A stretch of DNA of 6,173 bases from an uncultured Megasphaera sp. (GCF_958350005.1 NZ_CATWFF010000123.1:1-6173), one strand, 5' to 3'. Shown: positions 1 to 5,271, numbered from the stretch's first letter. Numbers and translations are program-made. The notes: generated from the letters alone by a model not told the origin.

Positions 1-375
1 ATATTAAAAGCAACCATATTATACCCGCAAAGAGAAATAATATGGACAGACGGGGTAATTTATTCCTATGATTCCGACGAAAACAGAATGATCCCCGGTG
101 AGAAAACGACGGAAATTCGCCCGAATACATGGGGCGATGGGTTAGCTTGGGTTGTAGATGGTTTAGTTGGGCGTAAGGAAAAATTAAAGAAGTATAAGGC
201 TGATATGGAAAAGGAGAAAAAGGAACAGGCAGAAAAGGAACAGAAGGAAAAAGAAATCGCTGAAAAGAAGAAAAAGGAACAGGAAGAAGAAGCAGAGAAA
301 GCAGAACAGCAAGAAAGAAATGCCACCATTGCCGGTGCTATCATCGGCGGTCTAGGCGCTTTGCTGCACTGGTAA
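1..375 (+). CDS. 3' part of an unrecognised gene: Lys/Glu-rich coiled coil with a glycine-rich hydrophobic C-terminus (5' end outside window)
   Basis: The reading frame is open from base 1 to the TAA at 373-375, giving 124 visible residues. A methionine codon at 88 has no convincing Shine-Dalgarno sequence before it, so I treat the gene as entering from upstream. The first ~65 residues look like ordinary globular protein, rich in Tyr and Trp. About residues 66-107 are almost only Lys, Glu, Gln and Ala and should form a long charged helix or coiled coil. The last ~18 residues switch to a Gly/Ala/Ile/Leu stretch (IAGAIIGGLGALLHW) that resembles a glycine-zipper membrane segment. The helix is encoded by A-rich repeats, including an exact in-frame 14-bp repeat 54 bp apart. 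I do not recognise the family. A coiled-coil stalk with a C-terminal membrane or self-association segment is a reasonable reading, but the function is unknown. Confidence 0.72.
   Translation: MLKATILYPQREIIWTDGVIYSYDSDENRMIPGEKTTEIRPNTWGDGLAWVVDGLVGRKEKLKKYKADMEKEKKEQAEKEQKEKEIAEKKKKEQEEEAEKAEQQERNATIAGAIIGGLGALLHW
216..283 (+). repeat. A-rich in-frame repeat encoding the Lys/Glu coiled coil
   Basis: The 14-mer GAAAAAGGAACAGG occurs exactly at 216-229 and again at 270-283, a shift of 54 bp or 18 codons. A shorter related copy (GAAAAGGAACAG) lies near 233-244. The repeats keep the frame and encode KKEQ-type units. They could expand or contract by slippage or unequal recombination. Confidence 0.6.
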
Positions 376-464
376 CGATGCCGTTCTTTATAATCTCGGC
401 GCTGCAGGTGCGCAAAATCGCATTTTTTCACATCGTATGTTCATGATATTCGGAAATGACAGAA

Positions 465-495
465 GCCCCGTCTCTTGCGGATGGGGTGTATTTTT
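465..495 (+). terminator. Rho-independent terminator, first of the tandem pair
   Basis: CCCCGTC (466-472) pairs with GATGGGG (480-486), seven pairs including one G-T, around a 7-nt loop. TTTTT at 491-495 follows after a short gap. It lies 90 bp after the upstream gene. A weaker hairpin, TGCG/CGCA followed by six T (409-428), precedes it. Confidence 0.6.
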
Positions 496-507
496 GCATT
501 GTTTTAC

Positions 508-548
508 ATACGGACTGGGCGCATATACTCGCCTGGGCCGTATTTTTT
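508..548 (+). terminator. Strong rho-independent terminator, second of the tandem pair
   Basis: ATACGG (508-513) pairs with CCGTAT (538-543). After one A/G mismatch, CTGGGCG (515-521) pairs with CGCCTGG (530-536) around an 8-nt loop. Six T follow at 543-548. The T tract is on the plus side only, so it acts on transcription entering from the left and insulates the operon downstream. Confidence 0.8.
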
Positions 549-568
549 ATGCCGTGACGGGTGAATTG

Positions 569-596
569 TTGATATATTGAATAATTCTTGTCTAAT
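569..596 (+). promoter_or_regulatory. Candidate sigma-A promoter P1 of the ModA-like/NapH-like/NifB-like operon
   Basis: TTGATA (569-574) and TCTAAT (591-596) are separated by 16 nt, and each matches consensus at five of six positions. It would start near 603 and leave a leader of about 98 nt. The region lies directly downstream of the strong terminator. Confidence 0.4.
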
Positions 597-615
597 CTTG
601 CAGGTTTTTCGTATA

Positions 616-634
616 TTGTGACAGTATTCGTCAA
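616..634 (+). promoter_or_regulatory. Weak imperfect inverted repeat, possible regulator site (CRP/FNR-like half-sites)
   Basis: TTGTGAC (616-622) and GTCAA (630-634) are opposed half-sites, with TGAC/GTCA exact around 7 nt. The outer bases are out of register by one nucleotide. It sits between the two candidate promoters. CRP/FNR-family regulators recognise TTGAT or TGTGA half-sites, but this match is imperfect. Confidence 0.2.
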
Positions 635-658
635 TCTATATGTTTGACAGGTTAAATA

Positions 659-667
659 TGGTATGAT
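659..667 (+). promoter_or_regulatory. Candidate extended -10 promoter P2 of the same operon
   Basis: TGGTATGAT is a TGn-extended -10 element, with the -10 at 662-667. It would start near 674, about 27 nt before the ATG. The consensus TTGACA at 644-649 is only 12 nt away, too close to be its normal -35. The hexamer at proper spacing is poor, so an extended -10 mode would be needed. Confidence 0.35.
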
Positions 668-700
668 TTTAAGTAATATAACTGATGAAGGGAGTTTACT

Positions 701-1567
701 ATGAGTGAAGAGAAAAAGCTGATGAATCGGCGGACCTTTTTGAAGGCAACTGTTGCAGCGGCGCTGGGATCGATTCTGCTGCCCAAACTGGGACTGGCCG
801 GCTCGGCGCAGTTTCAGGCTGATTCCCTGCAGGTCTGGTCCTGCGGCGGTCTGGCTGAGCCTCTTATGGAGGTCAATGCCCTGTATGAGCAAAAGCGGGG
901 GATTCGAATCAATTATACCGGTGCCAGGGCTGGAACCTTAGGGAAAGCCCTGCTCAGCGGTGCTTCGACAACGGAAATCTTTGCCGCCCGCGGGATGAAA
1001 ACGGTCAAGTCTCTGCGCAAGGCAGATAAGATGGTGTATTTCAAGCCTCTGTGCTTTACAGAATATGTCATCATTACGCCGAAAGACAATCCGGCAGGTA
1101 TTCAGAAGATTGATGATATGGCCAAGCCCGGCGTACGGGTCATTCTGCCTCTGGGGGCTTCGCCTCCTGGCGGCGATTCGGTAGTACAGATATTGAAAAA
1201 GGCCAATCTGGAAGGGGCTGTGCGGAAAAATATGGTCAGCGAGGAAAGCTGTGTCGTTACGATGATGCCCAAGATCATTGCCGGAAAAGGGGATGCATCT
1301 ATTGTGGAACGGCGCCTGACCTGTCAGGATCAGTATGCCGGCAAGGTCAACGTCATTCCCATTGATCCGGCCTTTTTCCCGCCAGGCTCCATTCCCTTTA
1401 CGGCTGGCGTTATGAAGGCTGCAGCAGACCGCAAACTGGCCGATGATTTTGTGGAATTTGTCCGTAGTGACGAAGCACAGGCTATTTTTCAGAAACGAGG
1501 CTTTATTCCGGCTAATTCCGAACGGGGAAAGCAGCTGATTGAGAAATTGGGGGTAAAAGATGCATAA
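701..1567 (+). CDS. Tat-exported ModA-like extracytoplasmic substrate-binding protein
   Basis: The 288-residue product is a type II periplasmic binding protein, the fold of molybdate/tungstate-binding ModA. The N-terminus carries a twin-arginine motif, NRRTFLK (residues 9-15), and a hydrophobic stretch to about residue 33, so export through Tat is likely. The fold is seen in the first strand LQVWSCGG (43-50), the second-lobe motif PGVRVILPLGASPPGG (143-158) and the hinge motif GKGDASIVE (195-203). By hand alignment, the ModA Ser after strand 1 is replaced by C48-G-G, and C184 lies at or next to another ligand position. Four cysteines remain in the mature protein (48, 118, 184, 208). AAGGGAG lies 6 nt before the ATG. 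The stop overlaps the next gene by 8 nt. No ABC permease or ATPase is adjacent, so the ligand and partner are uncertain, and molybdate is not assured. Confidence 0.85.
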   Translation: MSEEKKLMNRRTFLKATVAAALGSILLPKLGLAGSAQFQADSLQVWSCGGLAEPLMEVNALYEQKRGIRINYTGARAGTLGKALLSGASTTEIFAARGMKTVKSLRKADKMVYFKPLCFTEYVIITPKDNPAGIQKIDDMAKPGVRVILPLGASPPGGDSVVQILKKANLEGAVRKNMVSEESCVVTMMPKIIAGKGDASIVERRLTCQDQYAGKVNVIPIDPAFFPPGSIPFTAGVMKAAADRKLADDFVEFVRSDEAQAIFQKRGFIPANSERGKQLIEKLGVKDA

Positions 1568-2303
1568 TATTGCTTTGAGCCGCATTCGCCATCTCGTGCA
1601 GCTGGCCATGGTGGCGGTGTTGGGAAAATGGGCCTTTTACGGGATCTTTCGCTGTCCCTTTTTAGTGCCTTTCGTCAATTGTCAGAACTGTCCGGTTATT
1701 ACCTGCTGGGGACGGCTTACGGCCTATTTTATGGGGGCCTGGCTGCTCATTCCCTTATCCGTGCTGATTGCTGGCCGGACGTTCTGCGGCTGGCTCTGTC
1801 CAACCGGATTTGTGAGCCAGCTCTTGGGAAAATTTTCACTATTTCCGTTGAAACTGAAAAAGAAATATATCCGTCTGGGACAGATCGGCATGGTATTGAC
1901 CGTGGCAGCAGCAGCTATTATTTATTTCGGCTACGGCAATCCCCGCATGATGGTGCCTATCCGGGCTGGTGAGTTCTTTGGTTCTCTGCCCTTTGTGTTT
2001 GAGCATGCGTCGTGGATCTGGCTGTTCCGTACGGCCCTTATTATTACGCTCATTGTGGGCAGTATTATTGTGGCCAATGTGTGGTGCCGCTTCTTCTGTC
2101 CTGCTGGCGGCATTATGGAAGTAGTACGCCGCATTTCGCCTTTTGGCGTGTTCAAGACCAAAGCCTGCGACGGCTGCAATGCCTGCCGCAGAGTATGCGG
2201 CATGGGGACCCGTCCTGGTGAAGCAAACTGCATCAACTGCGGCGACTGTCTCCATGTCTGTCATAAACAGGCGATTTATGCCGGAAAGCGGGGGAGAAAG
2301 TAA
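1560..2303 (+). CDS. NapH-like membrane polyferredoxin (4Fe-4S)
   Basis: The product has 247 residues and about four membrane helices (roughly 10-30, 56-75, 106-125, 153-173). It has the paired membrane-edge cysteine motifs of the NapH/NosR/RdxA group, FCGWLCP (75-81) and CRFFCP (176-181). An extra cysteine-rich loop lies at C32, C41, C44 and C49. The C-terminal ferredoxin domain has two clusters of the form CxxCxxCxxxC (203-213 and 224-234). The Pro that usually follows the last cysteine is Gly in the first and His in the second. NapH relatives pass electrons from quinol or the membrane to redox partners, and which side is served here is not shown. The ATG lies inside the end of the preceding gene (8-nt overlap, GGGGG 6 nt upstream) and the stop overlaps the next start as TAATG. 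The three genes are therefore translationally coupled, and this protein is a plausible electron donor to one of its neighbours. Confidence 0.86.
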   Translation: MHNIALSRIRHLVQLAMVAVLGKWAFYGIFRCPFLVPFVNCQNCPVITCWGRLTAYFMGAWLLIPLSVLIAGRTFCGWLCPTGFVSQLLGKFSLFPLKLKKKYIRLGQIGMVLTVAAAAIIYFGYGNPRMMVPIRAGEFFGSLPFVFEHASWIWLFRTALIITLIVGSIIVANVWCRFFCPAGGIMEVVRRISPFGVFKTKACDGCNACRRVCGMGTRPGEANCINCGDCLHVCHKQAIYAGKRGRK

Positions 2304-3133
2304 TGACGGAACTGACAAGAGAAGAAAATATGCTGCGCCATCCCTGCTTTCATGCTGAAGCCCGCGGCTCGTGGGGCCGCGTCCATCTGCCGGTGGCGCC
2401 GAACTGCAATATTCAGTGCAATTTCTGCAACCGCCTGTATCACTGTGCCAATGAAAGCCGTCCTGGCGTTACGAGCGAAATCTATACGCCGAAAGAAGCG
2501 CTGGAAAAACTGCGGCAAATTCGCCGCTGCTATGGAAATATTGCCGTCGCCGGCATTGCCGGACCGGGAGACAGCCTGTGCGAACCGGAAAAGACGCTGC
2601 AGACCCTGGAAGGCATTCATGAACAGTTTCCGGATATGCTGCTGTGCCTGTCGACGAACGGCCTGAATCTGCCGGCCTGTGTCGATGATCTGGTCGATGT
2701 GGGCGTCACTCATGTGACGGTGACGGTCAATGCGGTGCATACGAAAATTGGCGAACGCATTTATGCCTATGTGCGCGACGGCGGCCGTACCTACACGGGA
2801 CGGGAAGGGGCGGCCCTGCTGGCGGAACGGCAGGACGAAGGAATTCGCCGCCTGAAACGGCGCGGTATTGTCGTGAAAATCAATACTGTCGTCGTTCCCG
2901 GCGTCAATATGGATCATGTCGAAGAAATCAGCCGTCAGGCTGCCCGCTGGCACGCCGATATGATGAACTGCATTGCCATGATTCCCGTAGCCCATACGCC
3001 CTTTGCCGGGCTGGCAGCGCCGACGGACGAAGAAATGGCCCGCGTCCGTGCCGCTGCTGCCGGCTATGTGCCGCAGATGTATCACTGCTGCCGGTGCCGT
3101 GCCGATGCCATTGGCTGTCTGGGAAAAGCATAA
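2303..3133 (+). CDS. Stand-alone NifB-like radical SAM protein
   Basis: The 276-residue product matches the radical SAM core of NifB almost end to end and lacks the C-terminal NifX-like domain of long NifB forms. The SAM cluster motif is C35-x3-C39-x2-C42 (CNIQCNFCNR). NifB hallmarks are HPC (13-15), CANESRPGVTSE (48-59), AGIAGPGD (83-90), LCLSTNGLNLP (114-124), RTYTG (162-166), INTVVVPGVN (193-202) and HCCRCRADAIG (261-271). H13, C15, C48, C115, C262 and C265 fall where NifB conserves ligands for its additional Fe-S clusters (by recall, not by alignment). NifB fuses two 4Fe-4S clusters and inserts a SAM-derived carbon to give NifB-co for nitrogenase. The His pair usual after HPCxxE in NifB is Arg-Gly here (21-22). 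GGGGGAG lies 6 nt before the ATG, which overlaps the previous stop. No nif structural gene is in view, so the product could be NifB-co or something related. Confidence 0.9.
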   Translation: MTELTREENMLRHPCFHAEARGSWGRVHLPVAPNCNIQCNFCNRLYHCANESRPGVTSEIYTPKEALEKLRQIRRCYGNIAVAGIAGPGDSLCEPEKTLQTLEGIHEQFPDMLLCLSTNGLNLPACVDDLVDVGVTHVTVTVNAVHTKIGERIYAYVRDGGRTYTGREGAALLAERQDEGIRRLKRRGIVVKINTVVVPGVNMDHVEEISRQAARWHADMMNCIAMIPVAHTPFAGLAAPTDEEMARVRAAAAGYVPQMYHCCRCRADAIGCLGKA

Positions 3134-3150
3134 AAAAGCATAAGAAACAG

Positions 3151-3198
3151 AAAAACCAGGAAGACCGCGTAATGCGGCTTTCCTGGTTATGTTTTTTT
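3151..3198 (+). terminator. Bidirectional rho-independent terminator between convergent genes
   Basis: AACCAGGAA (3154-3162) pairs perfectly with TTCCTGGTT (3180-3188), and an inner stem CCGC/GCGG (3165-3168, 3174-3177) closes a 5-nt loop. Seven T follow on the plus strand (3192-3198). Five A at 3151-3155 give a T tract for minus-strand transcripts. It ends both the operon and the transporter gene, and its right arm includes two bases of the transporter stop codon. Confidence 0.92.
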
Positions 3199-4056
3199 AT
3201 GGACATTGGACAGGATGACGGCCGTAAGCATACAGGCACAGCCGGCCAGTTCCTGCAAGGTGACGGCGTGACCGTAAAACCAGACGGCAAAGACAAAGCC
3301 GAAGACCGATTCAAAGGAAATAAGGAGGGACGCGTGGGTGTCGCTCGTATATTGCTGGGCTATGTTCTGCGCCGAAAAAGCAAAAGCCGTATTCAGGAGG
3401 ACCAAATAGGCAATGCCGGTAACGGCGGCTGTGTCTGCCTGAGCCAGGCCGGCCATGTCCAGAAAGGGCAGAGCCAGCAGTCCCGGCAGGAGGAGCTGAA
3501 AAAAGGTGACGCCCACGATGTCTGCGTCGTGAACGAAATTGCCGACGTAGACGATCTGAATAGCAAAAAACAGGGCAAAGCCGAGGGATAACACATCACC
3601 AATGACCAGGGAGGTCATGCCGGAATGAAGGCAGAGCAGGGCCAGGCCGATGAGGGCCAGAACGGCACAGGCCAGGTCGAGAAGGCGAATGGGGCGGCGC
3701 GTGGCCAGCCAGGACAGGAAGGGGACGAACAGGACGTAGGCCGTAACGAGGAAGGACTGTTTTTCCACGGTCGTCGTCTGCAGGCCCTCAAGCTGAAAGA
3801 CAAAGGCGATGAACTGGATGCAGCCAATGATAGTGCCGTACTTCACTTCGTTTCGGCTGCAGTGCAGAATGCGGCGGCCAAAGAGAGCGAACATGACGGC
3901 ACTGGACAGGAGGAAGCGGGATGCCAGAATGCTGAAAGGCGTCATCGTCGCCAGGGCCTCTTTGGCGGCAATAAAGCCGCCGCCCCATATGGCGGCGACG
4001 ACGAGAAGCGTGCCGTCGGCCAGAATCATGGCCGTTCGCCGGGATAGCTGTTTCAT
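3187..4056 (-). CDS. DMT-superfamily (EamA) transporter
   Basis: The 289-residue integral membrane protein has about ten hydrophobic helices arranged as two EamA repeats, the usual size for this family. The first helix carries AAIWGGGF (residues 20-27), a common EamA signature. The second repeat contains the typical loop FESVFGFVFAVWFYG (about 251-265) and ends in a short basic tail. Family members export or import metabolites, often amino acids, and the sequence does not reveal the substrate. I chose the ATG at 4054-4056 because GGAGG lies 8 nt upstream (4065-4069 on the plus strand). An in-frame ATG 43 codons further upstream lacks such a site and would reach into the rpsF promoter region. 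The gene is monocistronic, divergent from rpsF and convergent with the NifB-like operon. Its last codons overlap the shared terminator. Confidence 0.9.
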   Translation of the reverse strand: MKQLSRRTAMILADGTLLVVAAIWGGGFIAAKEALATMTPFSILASRFLLSSAVMFALFGRRILHCSRNEVKYGTIIGCIQFIAFVFQLEGLQTTTVEKQSFLVTAYVLFVPFLSWLATRRPIRLLDLACAVLALIGLALLCLHSGMTSLVIGDVLSLGFALFFAIQIVYVGNFVHDADIVGVTFFQLLLPGLLALPFLDMAGLAQADTAAVTGIAYLVLLNTAFAFSAQNIAQQYTSDTHASLLISFESVFGFVFAVWFYGHAVTLQELAGCACMLTAVILSNVHKKT

Positions 4057-4102
4057 GGGATATTCCTCCGGATCGGGAGAGACGAAATATAAAGATACGT
4101 TG

Positions 4103-4111
4103 ACTATACCA
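4103..4111 (-). promoter_or_regulatory. Candidate extended -10 promoter of the EamA transporter gene
   Basis: On the minus strand this reads TGGTATAGT, a TGn-extended -10 with the hexamer at 4103-4108. Transcription would start near 4096, about 40 nt before the ATG and its GGAGG site. The -35 region at 17-nt spacing is T-rich without a clear match. Confidence 0.45.
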
Positions 4112-4132
4112 TAAAAGAAAAAGTAAAAAAAG

Positions 4133-4184
4133 GCTTGAACCGTATCAGGGTACGTGATATAATATAAAAGCTTGAATCGTGTCA
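4133..4184 (+). repeat. 15-bp direct repeat flanking the rpsF -10 element
   Basis: GCTTGAACCGTATCA (4133-4147) and GCTTGAATCGTGTCA (4170-4184) match at 13 of 15 positions, 37 bp apart. The first copy contains the -35 box. The second begins at the predicted transcription start and forms most of the first leader hairpin. Confidence 0.6.
4135..4163 (+). promoter_or_regulatory. Strong sigma-A promoter of rpsF-ssb-rpsR
   Basis: TTGAAC (4135-4140), a 17-nt spacer and a perfect TATAAT (4158-4163) preceded by TGA (4155-4157), an extended -10. The start is expected near 4170, giving a leader of about 70 nt before the GTG of rpsF. The strength suits a ribosomal protein operon. Confidence 0.9.
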
Positions 4185-4211
4185 AGCTCCTAACCCTTCT
4201 GCGGGAAGGGT
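4169..4211 (+). promoter_or_regulatory. Structured 5' leader of rpsF, possible ribosomal-protein autoregulation site
   Basis: Two perfect 7-bp hairpins stand in tandem: AGCTTGA/TCAAGCT (4169-4175, 4182-4188, loop of 6) and ACCCTTC/GAAGGGT (4193-4199, 4205-4211, loop TGCGG). Neither is followed by a T tract, so they are not terminators. An S6:S18-binding RNA motif is known in rpsF leaders of many bacteria. I cannot confirm its conserved bases here, so the match is by position only. Confidence 0.45.
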
Positions 4212-4238
4212 CATATGTCCAAAAGAGGAGGTGATTTC

Positions 4239-4523
4239 GTGAATAAGTACGAAGTCATGTTTATTGCAAAGCCGTTGGAAGAAGCAGAAGTAGATCCGAT
4301 CGTAGAATTCGTATCGAACTTGCTGACGAAAAACGCCTGCAAAATTGAAAATGTAGATCGCTGGGGCAAACGCCATCTGGCATATCCTGTCAAAAAACAG
4401 GCTGATGGCTATTACGTGCTGATCAATTTCGAAGCAGATCCTGCTACGATTAAAGAACTTGACCGCGTAATGAAAATCCGCGATGAAATTCTGAAACACT
4501 TGATCGTCAAGATCGACGAATAA
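4239..4523 (+). CDS. rpsF: 30S ribosomal protein S6
   Basis: The 94-residue product is bacterial ribosomal protein S6, a 16S rRNA central-domain binder that pairs with S18 on the 30S platform. The start MNKYEVMFIAKP is the typical S6 opening, and the DRWGKRHLAYPVKK region (residues 40-53) is the conserved centre. The GTG at 4239 is preferred over the in-frame ATG at 4215. A near-perfect AGGAGGTGAT lies 7 nt before the GTG, and the ATG would add eight residues encoded by that very ribosome site. The gene heads the operon with ssb (16 nt after) and rpsR, the conserved bacterial order that couples S6 and S18 supply. The length is normal and there is no C-terminal extension. Confidence 0.97.
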   Translation: MNKYEVMFIAKPLEEAEVDPIVEFVSNLLTKNACKIENVDRWGKRHLAYPVKKQADGYYVLINFEADPATIKELDRVMKIRDEILKHLIVKIDE

Positions 4524-4539
4524 CCGGAGGCGCAAAGGT

Positions 4540-4986
4540 ATGAACTCAGTACAATTATTAGGGAATTTGGCTCGGGACCCGGAAATCCGTTTTACGAAGA
4601 CCGGACGGGCTGTCGCTATGTTTACCGTTGCCTGCACGCGGTCGTATGTTCCGACCGGCAGTTCAGAACCGCGGGAATTAACTGATTTTATTCCTTGTGT
4701 TGCTTGGGGTAATTTGGCGGAAAACTGTGGCAACAATCTGGCAAAAGGCACCCGTGTATTCGTTCAGGGCCGTATTTCCGTCCGTTCTTATGAAACGCCG
4801 GATGGACAGAAACGGTATCGCACGGAAGTCGTTTGTGATTTTGTAGGACAGACATTGGGATCGGAACATCCGCAGGCTCCGGCACAGCCGGCAGCAGCTC
4901 CTGCTCCGCAGCATCCGGCCGCACCGGGTGCTGGCTTCAGCAGCATGGGTGCTGATGCACCATCGGATGAAGAAATCCCATTCTAA
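4540..4986 (+). CDS. ssb: Single-stranded DNA-binding protein
   Basis: The 148-residue SSB coats single-stranded DNA during replication, repair and recombination. The N-terminal OB fold (about 1-108) includes MNSVQLLGNLARDPEIRFT, DFIPCVAWGNLAEN (49-62) and VFVQGRISVRSYETPDG (73-89), all typical of SSB. A flexible linker rich in Pro, Ala and Gln (about 113-135) leads to the acidic tail DEEIPF, the usual docking tip for partner proteins. GGAGG lies 9 nt before the ATG. Its place between rpsF and rpsR is the standard order in Firmicutes and marks this as the housekeeping copy rather than a phage or competence paralogue. Confidence 0.97.
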   Translation: MNSVQLLGNLARDPEIRFTKTGRAVAMFTVACTRSYVPTGSSEPRELTDFIPCVAWGNLAENCGNNLAKGTRVFVQGRISVRSYETPDGQKRYRTEVVCDFVGQTLGSEHPQAPAQPAAAPAPQHPAAPGAGFSSMGADAPSDEEIPF

Positions 4987-5029
4987 AGTCAAACACAACC
5001 CTTCTAAATTTTGAAGGAGGAACGAATAG

Positions 5030-5260
5030 ATGAGAAGAGATCGCTCGAGAAAACCGAGAAGAAAAGTCTGCAGCTTCTGCGTAGATCATGCGGAAACCAT
5101 TGACTACAAAGATATTGCAAAACTTCGCCGTTTCACGACAGAACGCGGCAAGATTCTGCCGCGCCGTATTTCCGGCGTCTGCGCAAAACATCAGCGCAAA
5201 CTGACTGTCGCAATCAAACGTGCGAGAGCAATCGCTCTGCTTCCGTATACAGCAGAATAA
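5030..5260 (+). CDS. rpsR: 30S ribosomal protein S18
   Basis: The 76-residue basic protein is S18, partner of S6 on the 30S platform. Hallmarks are RRKVCSFC (10-17), IDYKDIAKLRRFTTERGKILPRR in the middle, and GVCAKHQRKLTVAIKRAR (49-66), followed by the usual LLPY ending. C14, C17, C51 and H54 resemble the cysteine-containing, potentially zinc-binding variant of S18; that it binds metal is inference. GAAGGAGG lies 9 nt upstream. It is the last gene of the operon and is followed after 11 nt by a terminator. Confidence 0.98.
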   Translation: MRRDRSRKPRRKVCSFCVDHAETIDYKDIAKLRRFTTERGKILPRRISGVCAKHQRKLTVAIKRARAIALLPYTAE

Positions 5261-5271
5261 GCAAGATACTG

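Larger units (their letters stand above)
376..700 (+). other. 325-bp intergenic region: terminators, then promoter region
   Basis: This is the only gap longer than 300 bases. Its left part (409-548) holds one weak and two good rho-independent terminators that close the upstream transcript. Its right part (about 549-700) is clearly more AT-rich and holds candidate promoters and a ribosome site for the operon starting at 701. I see no convincing gene in it. A 47-codon open frame at 437-580 runs straight through both good terminators and has no ribosome site. Confidence 0.7.

Noticed and set aside
66..431. A Ser/Phe-rich minus-strand open frame
   Set aside because: Its Phe/Ser composition is just the complement of the Lys/Glu codons of the real gene.
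437..580. A 47-codon plus-strand open frame in the intergenic region
   Set aside because: It has no ribosome site and reads through both good terminator hairpins, which explain the sequence better.
428..892. A 154-codon minus-strand open frame
   Set aside because: It runs antisense through the terminators, the promoter region and the Tat signal of the ModA-like gene, and shows no recognisable protein features.
701..1567. Naming the binding protein modA
   Set aside because: Ligand positions appear changed, a Tat signal is present and no modBC genes are adjacent, so the name would overstate the evidence.
2276..3085. A 269-codon minus-strand open frame antisense to the NifB-like gene
   Set aside because: The plus strand encodes a clear NifB-like protein across the whole stretch; the antisense frame is a by-product of GC-rich codon use.
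4057..4185. Upstream ATG adding 43 residues to the EamA transporter
   Set aside because: The extension lacks a ribosome site, would overlap the rpsF promoter, and the internal ATG has GGAGG at good spacing.
4157..4185. Minus-strand promoter using TTGACA (4180-4185) towards the transporter
   Set aside because: At 17-nt spacing the -10 would be the weak TTATAT, which merely overlaps the rpsF -10; the extended -10 at 4103-4111 is a better candidate.
4215..4238. ATG start for rpsF eight codons upstream of the GTG
   Set aside because: Those codons include the strong ribosome site itself, and known S6 proteins begin at the (M)NKYEV position.
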